DNA of 64,000 nt from an uncultured Mycoplasmatota bacterium (GTDB lineage: Bacteria; Bacillota_I; Bacilli_A; RF39; UBA660), in assembly GCA_900546275.1 (NCBI GenBank), contig URCH01000004.1, forward strand, positions 33,278 through 97,277. The letters run 5' to 3'. Positions 16,335 to 26,001 of this stretch are shown one piece after another; position 1 is the first letter of the stretch; each line of letters begins with the position of its first letter. The notes beneath the pieces were generated by a model. The model was not told where the DNA came from and did not search any database. It worked only from the letters and a program-made list of their open reading frames with translations. Both the position numbers and the translations under genes were made by a program.

Positions 16335-17696
16335 ATGAATTTAAAAGTGGGTATAGATGCTGATGGTGTCTTAACTGATATGTCGGAATTTTTAATTAGG
16401 GAAGGGAAAAAATTTTTTAAGAAACAACCACAGGATGCAGATGCTTACAGTGTGGATGAAATGTTTGAAATAACTAAGACTCAAAAAATAAGATTTGGAT
16501 TAACAGTATTTGATAAATATTGTAAATATGAATCACCAAGACCATATGCGCCTGAGATAATAAGAAAATTAAATAATGAAGGTTGTGAAATGCATTCTAT
16601 AACTGCAAGAATGTTTACTGATATGCCTGGAGTTGTAGGTGCAAGATATAGAGGATTATTAAAAAAATATTATAAAAACTATAATATTGATTATTTTAAA
16701 AGTATCCAATTTTGTTCAGAGAAATTTAGTCCAAGAGATAAATTAATAGCTTGTTCAAAATTAAATATAGATGTTATGATAGATGATAAGCCAGAAGTTG
16801 TTTTAGAGTTAGCTCGAAATGGAATAAAGGTTTTAATGTTTGATGCACCATATAATAAAAATATTGAACATGAAAACATTATAAGAGTAAAATCATGGTT
16901 AGAAGTATATGATAGATTAAAAGAAATAGAAAAATCAAAAAATATAAAAACTGAATTTAAAAAATTATCATTAGAAGAAAGAAATTTATTAACTAAAGAA
17001 CAAAGAAATGAATACTTTAAATCATATAGAAATTATTTGAAAAATTTACAAATAAATGAAAAAATGATAAAAAAAGGAAATAGAAGATTTAAAATAATGT
17101 ATTCAACATTTAAATTACCTGTAATGATTAAGTTTAATTCAAAAGTATTTGGAAAAGAAAATGTTCCATATCAAAATGGTTTTATAATAGCTTCAAATCA
17201 TGTTAATAGCTCAGATCAATGGTTAATAGGTAATAAACTTGGTAATAGAGCAATATGCGGTTTTGCTGCATCAACAATAAAAAATACATTTAGAGGACGT
17301 ATATTTGAACTTGTAAAAGGTGCTGTGTTTATAGATAGAAATGATAAGTTAAGTAAATCAAATGGTGAAGAAGAATTAGCTAAAAGAATTGCTCATGATC
17401 AAATCGCACTTATTTTTCCAGAAGGAACAAGAAAAAATAAAACAGAAGAAGGAAGAAAAAAAGAACAATTACCATTTAAATTGGGAACAGTTTCAATAGC
17501 TCAAAAAACAGGTGCTCCAATATTGCCAACATCAATATATTATGGAAAAAAATATAAAATAGTAAGATTTGGAGAACCATTCATTGTAAAACCAGATGAA
17601 GATTTAGTGGAAGCAAATCAAAAATTAGAAAATATTGTTTTAAATATGACTAGAGAAAGCGTAAATTACGAAAAAACTAAAGTAAAAAAGAAATAA
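16335..17696 (+). CDS. HAD phosphatase-like domain fused to a PlsC-type acyltransferase
   Basis: A 453-residue fusion. Residues about 1-200 form a HAD domain with nucleophile motif DADGV (Asp8, Asp10), a Ser/Thr in HSITAR, a Lys in SPRDKLIA and the acidic motif IDDKPEV, so all four HAD motifs look intact. Residues about 240-450 form a lysophospholipid acyltransferase: the HX4D motif reads NHVNSSD (His289), followed by VFIDRND, FPEGTR (about 361) and the PILPTSIYY segment. PlsC enzymes acylate lysophosphatidic acid. The pairing with the next gene, an acyl-activating enzyme with a related but decayed N-terminal domain, suggests a shared lipid pathway at the membrane surface. The HAD substrate is unknown. 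Confidence 0.8.
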   Translation: MNLKVGIDADGVLTDMSEFLIREGKKFFKKQPQDADAYSVDEMFEITKTQKIRFGLTVFDKYCKYESPRPYAPEIIRKLNNEGCEMHSITARMFTDMPGVVGARYRGLLKKYYKNYNIDYFKSIQFCSEKFSPRDKLIACSKLNIDVMIDDKPEVVLELARNGIKVLMFDAPYNKNIEHENIIRVKSWLEVYDRLKEIEKSKNIKTEFKKLSLEERNLLTKEQRNEYFKSYRNYLKNLQINEKMIKKGNRRFKIMYSTFKLPVMIKFNSKVFGKENVPYQNGFIIASNHVNSSDQWLIGNKLGNRAICGFAASTIKNTFRGRIFELVKGAVFIDRNDKLSKSNGEEELAKRIAHDQIALIFPEGTRKNKTEEGRKKEQLPFKLGTVSIAQKTGAPILPTSIYYGKKYKIVRFGEPFIVKPDEDLVEANQKLENIVLNMTRESVNYEKTKVKKK

Positions 17697-17709
17697 AGAA
17701 GGGGATTTT

Positions 17710-19902
17710 ATGAATATAGGTATAGAGTTTGAAGTATTTAAAGATACTATTGAACCAAATATTGACAAACAAAATATAATAAAAAATTTATTTTTAACCC
17801 CAAATAAAAATTTATCTTCACAAGTAATTGAACAATTAAAAAATGAGGGAAATAATATATATATAATAATAAACGAAAAAAATTATGAGTTTATTAAACA
17901 AAATAAAGAAAAATATAAATTTATAATTAAAAAGTTTTTAAGCAAAAATAATATTAAATATGATGATATTATATTTGCAAGTGAATATAATAAAGAATTT
18001 ATATATGAAAATAGAATAGAAATAATTTTAACTAGTAATACAAATATAAGAGTAAATAGTTATATACCAGTTGTATATGTTACAGATAAAGAGTTTAAAA
18101 AACTATCATATATATATAAAACAAATTCATTTGAAGAAATATATACTATAGTAAATGATTATAAATATGGTTACAGAGATGAAATAAAACCAAGAACAAA
18201 CATTCCATCGATAGATAAAGAATTTAGGGGATTTTATTCAGAATTACAAAAAGATGTAAAAATACCAGAACTTACAATTTATGAATATTTATATAAGAAA
18301 AATCAAGATAATATGCATAAACTTGCTATATATTACTTTGGTACAGAAATAAAATTTAAACAATTTTTTGAAGAAATTGAAAAATGTGCTAAATCTTATA
18401 TAAAAAGTGGTATAAAAAAAGATGATGTAGTAACTATATGTATGCCAAACACACCAGAAGGTGTAATTGCATTCTATGCAGCTAATAAAATTGGGGCAAT
18501 TGCAAACATGATTCACCCTTTATCAGCAGAACATGAAATTTTAGATTATTTAAATGAAACAGATTCTAAAATCATAATTGCTTTAAATGGTTGCTATAAT
18601 AAAATTAAGAACATAGAAAAATATACAAAACTAGAAAAAATAGTATTTGTATCACCTGCTGATTCAATGCCAAGTATAACAAAAATAGGTTATAAATTAA
18701 CACTAGGTAAAAATGATCCAAAAATAATAGAAGATAATAAAATAAATAATTGGAAAAAATTTATTGAATCTGGAAAAGATGTAACATATGTAGAACAAAG
18801 CACTTATTCTAAAGATAAATTAGCAGTTCTTTTACATACTGGCGGAACAACAGGAAAATCTAAAGCTGCAATGCTTACAAATGAAAACTTTAACGCGAGT
18901 GTAGAACAATTAAGAGTAACGATACCTTCATATAAAAAAGGAGATTCCTTACTAGCAGTAACACCTATATTTCATGGGTTTGGATTAGCAAACTGTGTTC
19001 ATACAGCACTTTGTGTTGGTATGTCAGTTACTTTATTACCACAATTTAAATTAAAAAACTTTATAAAGACAATGCTTAAAACAAAAGCTAATTTAATATT
19101 AGGTGTTCCAACATTATGGTCTGCGTTAATTAAAAGTGACTTATTAAAAGGAAAAGATTTATCATTTTTAAAAGTTTTAATATCTGGTGGAGATACATTG
19201 GATGCTAGTTTAGAAGTACAAATAAATGAGTTTTTAAAAAGTCATAATGCACCAAATAAAATATATAAAGGTTATGGAATGACCGAAGCATTAGCTGCAA
19301 TTTCATTTTCTACAGATAATTCAAATGTTGAGTCAACCATAGGAATACCTTTACCTTATAATCAAGTTAAAGTTGTAGATATAAATACTAAAAAAGAACT
19401 TGGATATGGTGAAGAAGGCGAATTTTGTATAAAAGGGCCTACTAATATGAAAGGATATTATAAAAACATAGAAGAAACAAATAAAGTAATTCAAGATGGA
19501 TATTTACATACTGGAGATCTAGGATACCTAGATAGAAAAGGAAGATTGCATTATACACAAAGATTAAAAAGATTGATAGTTTCTTCAGGTTATAATATTT
19601 ATCCAAGTCAAATAGAAGCTGTAATAAAAAAACATAATTTAGTAGAAAATTGTATAGTCGTTGGAGTTCCACATCCTTATAAAGTTAATGTTCCAAAAGC
19701 ATATGTAGTTATAAAAAAAGGATATGAAACTCAAAAAGTAAAATTAAAAAAAGAATTAGATGATTTATGTAAAGTTAATTTATTAAAAATGTCTATTCCT
19801 AAAGAAATTGAATTTATATCTGAGTTACCTAAAACAAATATGGGAAAGGTAGATTACCGTTCTTTAGAAGAAGAAAATCAAAAGGTAATGAAGTTAAAAT
19901 AG
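17710..19902 (+). CDS. AMP-binding acyl-CoA/acyl-ACP ligase with an N-terminal pseudo-HAD domain
   Basis: A 730-residue protein. Residues about 190-725 are an adenylate-forming enzyme: P-loop LLHTGGTTGKSK (about 373-384), YGMTE, the HTGDLGYLD motif, and the C-terminal Lys in KTNMGKVDYR. This fits long-chain fatty acid activation. Residues about 1-155 line up by eye with the HAD domain of the upstream protein (same order of helices and strands, e.g. QVIEQLKNEG against EIIRKLNNEG), but the nucleophile Asp pair is replaced (GIEFEV instead of GIDADG) and the DD motif is lost. It starts 13 bases after its neighbour with AAGGGGAT. Together the two resemble a split version of E. coli Aas. Confidence 0.8.
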   Translation: MNIGIEFEVFKDTIEPNIDKQNIIKNLFLTPNKNLSSQVIEQLKNEGNNIYIIINEKNYEFIKQNKEKYKFIIKKFLSKNNIKYDDIIFASEYNKEFIYENRIEIILTSNTNIRVNSYIPVVYVTDKEFKKLSYIYKTNSFEEIYTIVNDYKYGYRDEIKPRTNIPSIDKEFRGFYSELQKDVKIPELTIYEYLYKKNQDNMHKLAIYYFGTEIKFKQFFEEIEKCAKSYIKSGIKKDDVVTICMPNTPEGVIAFYAANKIGAIANMIHPLSAEHEILDYLNETDSKIIIALNGCYNKIKNIEKYTKLEKIVFVSPADSMPSITKIGYKLTLGKNDPKIIEDNKINNWKKFIESGKDVTYVEQSTYSKDKLAVLLHTGGTTGKSKAAMLTNENFNASVEQLRVTIPSYKKGDSLLAVTPIFHGFGLANCVHTALCVGMSVTLLPQFKLKNFIKTMLKTKANLILGVPTLWSALIKSDLLKGKDLSFLKVLISGGDTLDASLEVQINEFLKSHNAPNKIYKGYGMTEALAAISFSTDNSNVESTIGIPLPYNQVKVVDINTKKELGYGEEGEFCIKGPTNMKGYYKNIEETNKVIQDGYLHTGDLGYLDRKGRLHYTQRLKRLIVSSGYNIYPSQIEAVIKKHNLVENCIVVGVPHPYKVNVPKAYVVIKKGYETQKVKLKKELDDLCKVNLLKMSIPKEIEFISELPKTNMGKVDYRSLEEENQKVMKLK

Positions 19903-19923
19903 GATTTAAAAATCCTATTTTTT
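19896..19923 (+). terminator. Terminator after the acyl ligase gene
   Basis: AAATAGGATTT/AAATCCTATTT stem overlapping the stop codon, with a T6 run. Confidence 0.75.
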
Positions 19924-19991
19924 AATGTAAAAATATAATTTTTAAAAAATAAAATTTATATGTTATAATTATATAGAGAGTAGGGATATAT

Positions 19992-22253
19992 ATGGGAAGT
20001 TTAAGTGTTCAAATCTTTAGTGCAATATATGTAATAGTTTTGATAATAATATATTTTAGTAAAAAAAGAATTAATTCAATAGAAAATAAAATCTTTTCTT
20101 CATTAATAATCACAAATTTAATAGGCGTAATTCTTGATTTAATTAGTACTTCAACAGCACTTTATATGAAAGATGCAGTATGGCTAAACATAGTAAGTAA
20201 ATTCTACTTAGTATATTTAATAACATGGTTATTAATATTCACACTATATGTATACTATATATCTACAACAACTAAAAAAAATAAAAAAGAAAATAAAATG
20301 TATTATAAATTAAAAAAATATATAATCATTATTGATTTTATAATATCAGCACTGGTTTTAATATTACCGTTACATAATTATAGTGAAAATGGAATTGTAT
20401 ATACATATGGTATGTCTGCAAATTTAACATATATAGTTGCTGGTATATGTATATTACTTTGGATAATATGCTTGTTAATTAATATTAAAAACGTAATTAA
20501 TAAAAAATTTATTCCATTGTTTGCTTTTATAATATTTGGATCTATAGCTGCTCTAATACAAGCAATAAATCCACAAATATTACTAGTAACAGCAGTATTT
20601 ATATTTGTTAACTTCTTAATGTATTTTACAATAGAAAATCCAGATGTAAAAATGTTGTCAGAATTAGAATATGCTAAAAATCAAGCTGAAAAAGCAAATA
20701 ATGCTAAAACTGATTTTTTATCAAGTATGAGTCATGAAATAAGAACCCCATTAAATGCAATTGTAGGATTTAGTGAATGTATTGCTTCCTCTGATGATAT
20801 AGTAAGTGCTAGAAGTGATGCTAAAGATATAATAATGGCAAGTCAAAATTTACTTGAAATAGTCAATGGAATACTTGATATATCAAAAATAGAAGCAAAT
20901 AAAATGGAAATAGTAGAAACAGATTATGAATTAGAACCTATGTTTAACAACTTAGTTAAATTAATGATTCCAAGAATTGGTGATAAACCAATAGAATTAA
21001 AAAAACATTTCGCACAAGATATACCAGCTGTATTACATGGAGATGGTGGTAAATTAAAACAAATTGTTACTAACATATTAACAAATGCTGTAAAGTATAC
21101 AGAAAAAGGACAAATTGATTTTACAGTAAATTGTATTAATGAAAAAAATACATGTTCATTAATAATATCTGTAGAAGATACAGGAAGAGGAATAAAACCA
21201 GATAAAATAGATAAATTATTTCAAAAATTTGAAAGACTAGATGAAGATAAAAACACAACATTAGAGGGAACTGGACTTGGTCTTGCTATTACAAAAAAAC
21301 TTACTGAAATGATGGGGGGAAAAATTATTGTTCAAAGTAAATATGAAGTAGGATCTAAATTTACAGTTTATATAAAACAACAAATAGTTAGTATGAAAAA
21401 ACAATATATAGAAGAACCGGAGAAAACTGAAACAATAGATTTAACAGGTAAAAAAATACTAGTTGTAGATGATAATAAAATGAATTTAAAAGTTGCATCT
21501 AGAATACTTAAAAACTATAATGCTCAGATTTTTGAATCAGAAAGTGGAATCGAATGCTTAGAAAGAATTAAGGCAAACGAAAAATATGATTTAATCTTAT
21601 TAGATGATATGATGCCTAGAATGTCTGGTGTAGAAACACTACAAAGATTAAAACAAATTCCAAACTTTAATATTCCAGTAATAGCTTTAACAGCAAACGC
21701 TTTAGAGGGAATGAAAGAAAAATATATAAAAGATGGATTTAATGACTATTTATCAAAACCATTTAATAAGGTAGATTTAGAAATAGTTATAAAAAAATTT
21801 ATTAAGACAGATAAAGTAGTAGATACAAATCTAAAACCAAATATAGAAATAAAGCAAAATAATAATTTTGATTACCCAGATTTTAGTTCAAAAAAAATAC
21901 TAATAGTAGATGATAATAAATTAAATATAAAAGTAGCAGAAATTCTATTAAAAAAATACAACTTTCAAATAGAAAGTGTTTTAAGTGGAAAAGAATGTAT
22001 TGATAAAATTAACTCTGGTAATAATTATGATTTGATTTTTATGGATTATATGATGCCTGAAATGGATGGAATAGAAACCTTAAATAATTTAAAACAAATT
22101 CCAAATTTTAAAACAAAAGTGATTGCACTAACTGCTGATGCAATAGAAGGTTCAAAAGAAAGATTTCTAAATGCAGGATTTGATGAATATATTTCAAAAC
22201 CTATTGATAAATCAATCTTAAATGATGTTATATTAAAATTTATTCAAAAGTGA
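19992..22253 (+). CDS. Hybrid histidine kinase with seven membrane helices and two receiver domains
   Basis: A 753-residue protein: about seven N-terminal membrane helices (residues 5-215), a short linker, the HisKA domain with phospho-acceptor His248 in SHEIRTPLNA, a HATPase domain (N-box ILTNAVKYT, G1 DTGRGI, G2 GTGLGL), then two receiver domains (about 487-605 and 634-750), each starting with a KKIL.VDDNK segment and keeping the phospho-Asp, the Thr/Ala switch and the SKP Lys. The receivers are similar to each other, pointing to tandem duplication. No DNA-binding output is attached, so phosphotransfer or direct control of an effector is expected. The signal is unknown; the gene follows the lipid operon but has its own -10 (TATAAT near 19963). 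Confidence 0.88.
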   Translation: MGSLSVQIFSAIYVIVLIIIYFSKKRINSIENKIFSSLIITNLIGVILDLISTSTALYMKDAVWLNIVSKFYLVYLITWLLIFTLYVYYISTTTKKNKKENKMYYKLKKYIIIIDFIISALVLILPLHNYSENGIVYTYGMSANLTYIVAGICILLWIICLLINIKNVINKKFIPLFAFIIFGSIAALIQAINPQILLVTAVFIFVNFLMYFTIENPDVKMLSELEYAKNQAEKANNAKTDFLSSMSHEIRTPLNAIVGFSECIASSDDIVSARSDAKDIIMASQNLLEIVNGILDISKIEANKMEIVETDYELEPMFNNLVKLMIPRIGDKPIELKKHFAQDIPAVLHGDGGKLKQIVTNILTNAVKYTEKGQIDFTVNCINEKNTCSLIISVEDTGRGIKPDKIDKLFQKFERLDEDKNTTLEGTGLGLAITKKLTEMMGGKIIVQSKYEVGSKFTVYIKQQIVSMKKQYIEEPEKTETIDLTGKKILVVDDNKMNLKVASRILKNYNAQIFESESGIECLERIKANEKYDLILLDDMMPRMSGVETLQRLKQIPNFNIPVIALTANALEGMKEKYIKDGFNDYLSKPFNKVDLEIVIKKFIKTDKVVDTNLKPNIEIKQNNNFDYPDFSSKKILIVDDNKLNIKVAEILLKKYNFQIESVLSGKECIDKINSGNNYDLIFMDYMMPEMDGIETLNNLKQIPNFKTKVIALTADAIEGSKERFLNAGFDEYISKPIDKSILNDVILKFIQK

Positions 22254-22263
22254 TGGTGTAAAA

Positions 22264-23091
22264 ATGAAAAAAATTTTAAATAAAATATCTATATATTTTA
22301 AAAAATTGTTAAGTATAATAAATAAGCCTGAAATGAAAATACTTCCAGGTCAATTAGCTTTTTTTCTAGTAATGTCCGTTTTTCCAATATTAACACTAAT
22401 AGGATTAGTAGCAACATCTTTTAATATTTCTATGGATACATTAATAGAATTTATGAGAAAAGTTATGCCACTTGAAGTTAGTGAAACACTAATTCCATTT
22501 ATTCAGGGAAATGGAATCGACTTAAAAATTGGTTTTTCAATGATTATTGGTTTTATAATAGCTTCAAATGGAGCACAATCACTGATTGTTACATCAAATA
22601 GATTATATAATATAAAAGATTCAAATTATTTATCAAGAAGAATAAAAGCATTATTTTTAACAATACTATTAGTATTACTTACAATCTTTACAATTGTAGT
22701 TCTTGCGTTTGGTGATAATATAATTTCATTTATAAGTAATCTAGGTATTTTAAAAAATATCGAAAGTATTATAAAATCTATATATGGAATATTAAAAATA
22801 CCAGGTTCTTTATTAATAATTTTCTTTATTATAAAACTTATATATGTAATAACACCTGATAGTAAAATACCTAGTAAAGATACAACAAAAGGAGCCTTAT
22901 TTACTACATTTGGAGTAACAATAGTTACACTTATATATTCATATTATGTCGCAAATTTTAGTAATTATGATATATTTTATGGTGGATTAACAAACATAGT
23001 TATTATGATGATGTGGATATATTTAATTTCATATATAATTGTAATTGGTATAAGTATAAATACACATGCTTATGTAGAAAAAGATGAATAA
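22264..23091 (+). CDS. YihY/BrkB family membrane protein
   Basis: A 275-residue membrane protein with about six hydrophobic segments and the YihY-type segments LPGQLAFFLVMSVFP near residue 27, IASNGAQSLIVTSNRLYN in the middle, and a late WIYLISYIIVIG. The old label ribonuclease BN is wrong for this family; the function is not settled. It begins 10 bases after the hybrid kinase gene, so the two are probably one transcript, which may hint that the kinase and this membrane protein act in the same response (inference). Confidence 0.82.
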   Translation: MKKILNKISIYFKKLLSIINKPEMKILPGQLAFFLVMSVFPILTLIGLVATSFNISMDTLIEFMRKVMPLEVSETLIPFIQGNGIDLKIGFSMIIGFIIASNGAQSLIVTSNRLYNIKDSNYLSRRIKALFLTILLVLLTIFTIVVLAFGDNIISFISNLGILKNIESIIKSIYGILKIPGSLLIIFFIIKLIYVITPDSKIPSKDTTKGALFTTFGVTIVTLIYSYYVANFSNYDIFYGGLTNIVIMMMWIYLISYIIVIGISINTHAYVEKDE

Positions 23092-23113
23092 ATATATAAA
23101 TTAAATAGATACT

Positions 23114-23141
23114 AATAATGGACAATAAAGTCCATTATTTT
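23114..23141 (+). terminator. Terminator after the YihY gene
   Basis: AATAATGGAC/GTCCATTATT stem with an AATAAA loop, then TTTTAT. Confidence 0.75.
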
Positions 23142-23164
23142 ATATGGTATATAAATAAGCTAAG

Positions 23165-23185
23165 TTTAGTACTAAAACTAGTTTT
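23165..23185. repeat. Two overlapping 12-bp palindromes in the gap before the LtaS-like gene
   Basis: TTTAGTACTAAA (23165-23176) and AAAACTAGTTTT (23174-23185) are perfect palindromes sharing three bases. They lie between two terminators. They could be operator-like; no function is shown. Confidence 0.4.
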
Positions 23186-23226
23186 ACTGTGAACTAAGTA
23201 GTATTAATAAAAACTATTATTCTCCT

Positions 23227-23256
23227 AAAAACGATATACGATTTATATCGTTTTTT
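23227..23256 (+). terminator. Second terminator in the gap before the LtaS-like gene
   Basis: AAAACGATAT/ATATCGTTTT stem with an ACGATTT loop and a T6 run. It is about 85 bases after the first terminator with no coding sequence between. Confidence 0.75.
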
Positions 23257-23260
23257 GCAT

Positions 23261-23289
23261 TTGTAAAAACATAAAAAAAATGGTATACT
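23261..23289 (+). promoter_or_regulatory. Promoter of the LtaS-like gene
   Basis: TTGTAA (23261-23266), 17-base spacer, TATACT (23284-23289), 21 bases before a TTG start with GAGGTGG in between. Confidence 0.5.
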
Positions 23290-23310
23290 TATTGTATTTG
23301 AGGTGGTACT

Positions 23311-25347
23311 TTGAAAAAGTTAAAGGAAAAGTTAAAATCAATTAAAAATTTTGATATAAAAAAGTATTATAAAGATAACAAATTAATGATTTTATTTATA
23401 ATAGTATCATTAATAAATGCCATGTTACTTAGATTTTTAACAATAAAAAATTATTTTGATATACAGCCAGTATTATGTGATTTAGCATTCTTAATAATAG
23501 TTAGTTCATTTAGTTTTTTGCTTAAACCTAAAAACAGATTTAAATACTTTTTAGTTTTTTCAATAATATTTTCGATAATATGTGTTATTAATTCAATGTA
23601 TTATACTAATTACTTATCATATGCATCAGTATCTTTACTTGCTACTTCATTACAAATAGTAGATGTAGCAGATGCTGTATATGAAAATGTAATGGAAATA
23701 AAAGATTTTTGTTATATATGGCAGATAATAGCAATTTGTTTTGCTTATTATAGTATTAAAAAGAAAACACAAGTAGAAATAACTCAAACAAGAGATAAAT
23801 ATGGTTTTAGAAACACAATAATATTTGGATTAACAGTTTTGTTGATTTTTATTATCAGTTTAAGTCCAACGGATATTGGAAGAATAACTAAACAGTGGAA
23901 TAGAGATTATATAGTATCAAAATATGGAATATACACATATCAAGTAAGCGATGCAATATTTAGTGTTACACCTAAGATTACTAGTATGTTTGGTTATGAT
24001 AAAAATTATAAATTATTTAGAGATTATTATAATGAAAAAAAAGAATCACAACCTAACAAATATACAAATATATTTGAAGGAAAAAATGTTTTAGTTATAC
24101 ATGCAGAAAGTATTCAACAGTTTACGATGAAAACTTCATTTAATGGAATAGAAGTAACACCTAACTTAAATAAATTAGCAAGTGATGGAATTTATTTTTC
24201 TAACTTTTATGCACAAGAGAGTGTTGGTACAAGTAGTGATAGTGAGTTTACTTTTAATACATCACTTTTACCTGCAACAAGTGGAACAATAGCAATTAAT
24301 TATTGGGATAGGGAATATACAACAATTCAAAAATTATTAAAAGAAAAAAATTATTATACATTCAGTATGCATGGTAATAATTGTACATTCTGGAACAGAA
24401 ATTTATTACATCAACAATTTGGTTATAATAAATTCTATTGTTATACCAATGATTATAATATAGATGAAACAATAGGGTTAGGACTATCAGATAAATCATT
24501 CTTTAAGCAATCTGTAGATAAAATTAAAAACATAAATGAACAATATAATAATTGGTATGGTACTATGATAATGCTTACCAATCATACTCCATTTTCATAT
24601 ATTGATGGCCATACAGACTATGAAGTAGATTATAAATATGAAAAAGTAGATGAAAAAACAGGTGAAAAAACTATAGCTTCTGCACCTTACCTAGAAGGAA
24701 CTGTACTTGGAAATTATATTAAATCAGTTCATTATGCAGATGAGGCATTAGGACAATTAATAGATGATTTAGATAAAAATGGACTTTTAGATAATACAGT
24801 ATTAGTTATATATGGAGATCATGACGCTAAAATAAAAAAATCAGAATATGAAAGATTTTATAATTATGATTATAAAACAGATACAGTGCTTTCACCAAAT
24901 GATCCTGGGTATGTTAAAATGGATGATGTTGATTATGAATTAAATAGAAAAGTTCCATTAATTATATGGTCAAAAGATATGGATAAAAGCTATAAAACCG
25001 AAGTCAAAGAAGCAATGGGAATGTATGATGTTTTACCAACACTAGGTAATATGTTAAACATTAAAAGTAAATATAGTCTAGGAAATGATATTTTTAGTAC
25101 AAGTAATAATGTTGTTGTTTTCCCAGATGCAAGTTGGTTAACAAATGATATTTATTATAATAGTCAAACTAATGAAGCATTTGATATAAGTAATAAACAA
25201 AATAATGTTAATTTCTTAGAAAAATCAGATTATGTAGAAAAAACAAATAAAATGGCCGAAGAAAAAATTGTTGTTTCAAATGCTATTGTTGTTTATGACT
25301 TAATTAAACAAGCAAATATAGATAATTCAGTAAAAGTAAATAATTAG
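23311..25347 (+). CDS. LTA synthase family protein (membrane sulfatase-fold phosphotransferase)
   Basis: A 678-residue protein with about five N-terminal membrane helices (to about residue 200) and a large extracellular sulfatase-fold domain. The domain has HAESIQ near residue 268, the likely nucleophile Thr in VGTSSDSEF, and the metal-binding YGDHDAKI segment, as in LtaS, which polymerises glycerol phosphate from phosphatidylglycerol into lipoteichoic acid. The exact polymer is inferred. Translation starts at TTG with GAGGTGG upstream; no ATG fits. It is followed after 8 bases by a small membrane protein that may be a partner. Confidence 0.85.
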   Translation: MKKLKEKLKSIKNFDIKKYYKDNKLMILFIIVSLINAMLLRFLTIKNYFDIQPVLCDLAFLIIVSSFSFLLKPKNRFKYFLVFSIIFSIICVINSMYYTNYLSYASVSLLATSLQIVDVADAVYENVMEIKDFCYIWQIIAICFAYYSIKKKTQVEITQTRDKYGFRNTIIFGLTVLLIFIISLSPTDIGRITKQWNRDYIVSKYGIYTYQVSDAIFSVTPKITSMFGYDKNYKLFRDYYNEKKESQPNKYTNIFEGKNVLVIHAESIQQFTMKTSFNGIEVTPNLNKLASDGIYFSNFYAQESVGTSSDSEFTFNTSLLPATSGTIAINYWDREYTTIQKLLKEKNYYTFSMHGNNCTFWNRNLLHQQFGYNKFYCYTNDYNIDETIGLGLSDKSFFKQSVDKIKNINEQYNNWYGTMIMLTNHTPFSYIDGHTDYEVDYKYEKVDEKTGEKTIASAPYLEGTVLGNYIKSVHYADEALGQLIDDLDKNGLLDNTVLVIYGDHDAKIKKSEYERFYNYDYKTDTVLSPNDPGYVKMDDVDYELNRKVPLIIWSKDMDKSYKTEVKEAMGMYDVLPTLGNMLNIKSKYSLGNDIFSTSNNVVVFPDASWLTNDIYYNSQTNEAFDISNKQNNVNFLEKSDYVEKTNKMAEEKIVVSNAIVVYDLIKQANIDNSVKVNN

Positions 25348-25355
25348 GAGGAAAA

Positions 25356-25985
25356 ATGAAAAGAAAATTAAATTTAAGGAAAATAATAACTTTTGGTATA
25401 TATACATTATTTATTTTTTTGATAATAGGGTGTTTAATTAAAATTATTTTCTTTAATAAAAAAACAGTAGATGTAAAAGTTGTAAACGAAATAGAAAAAT
25501 ATAATTATAGTTTAAATAATAATGCTACAGCTTATTATAAATCACTATTTGAAGAATTAAAGAATTTATTAGAAAATGATTATAATATAGAAGATTATGT
25601 AAAACTAGTTTCTAAATTATTTGTTACAGACGTATATACATTAGATAATAAGTTAAATAAAAATGATATTGGTGGAACACAATTTGTATATGCTGATTTC
25701 GTAGATGATTTTAATTCGATAGCTCAATCTACAATATATAAATCTGTAGAAAATAATATGTATGGTGATAGAAAACAAGAATTACCTATAGTAAATGAAG
25801 TTATAATAGACTCAATTGAAACTAAAAACTTTAAGTATAATGATAAAATAATCAATGATGCCTATTATGTTAGTTTAACAGTTAATTATAATAAAGATTT
25901 AGGTTATCCTAAAAATATTGATTTGGTTTTAATAAAGAACAATGATAAAGTAGAAGTAGTAAAAATGCAAACAAAAGAAAGCTAA
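25356..25985 (+). CDS. Single-pass membrane protein of unknown function next to the LtaS-like gene
   Basis: A 209-residue protein with a basic start, one membrane helix (about residues 12-33) and an extracellular domain rich in Asn, Tyr and Asp. No family recognised. The layout (helix plus a domain of alternating strands near the end) is like small accessory envelope proteins. It has a good AGGAGG site and lies in the LtaS-like transcript, ending at a strong bidirectional hairpin. Confidence 0.6.
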   Translation: MKRKLNLRKIITFGIYTLFIFLIIGCLIKIIFFNKKTVDVKVVNEIEKYNYSLNNNATAYYKSLFEELKNLLENDYNIEDYVKLVSKLFVTDVYTLDNKLNKNDIGGTQFVYADFVDDFNSIAQSTIYKSVENNMYGDRKQELPIVNEVIIDSIETKNFKYNDKIINDAYYVSLTVNYNKDLGYPKNIDLVLIKNNDKVEVVKMQTKES

Positions 25986-26001
25986 ATGATAGCTTTCTTT
26001 T
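25973..26001. terminator. Bidirectional terminator between the small membrane protein and LCP genes
   Basis: AAAAGAAAGCT/AGCTTTCTTTT with an AAATGAT loop; the plus-strand stop codon is in the loop and the minus-strand stop is at its right edge. Confidence 0.8.
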
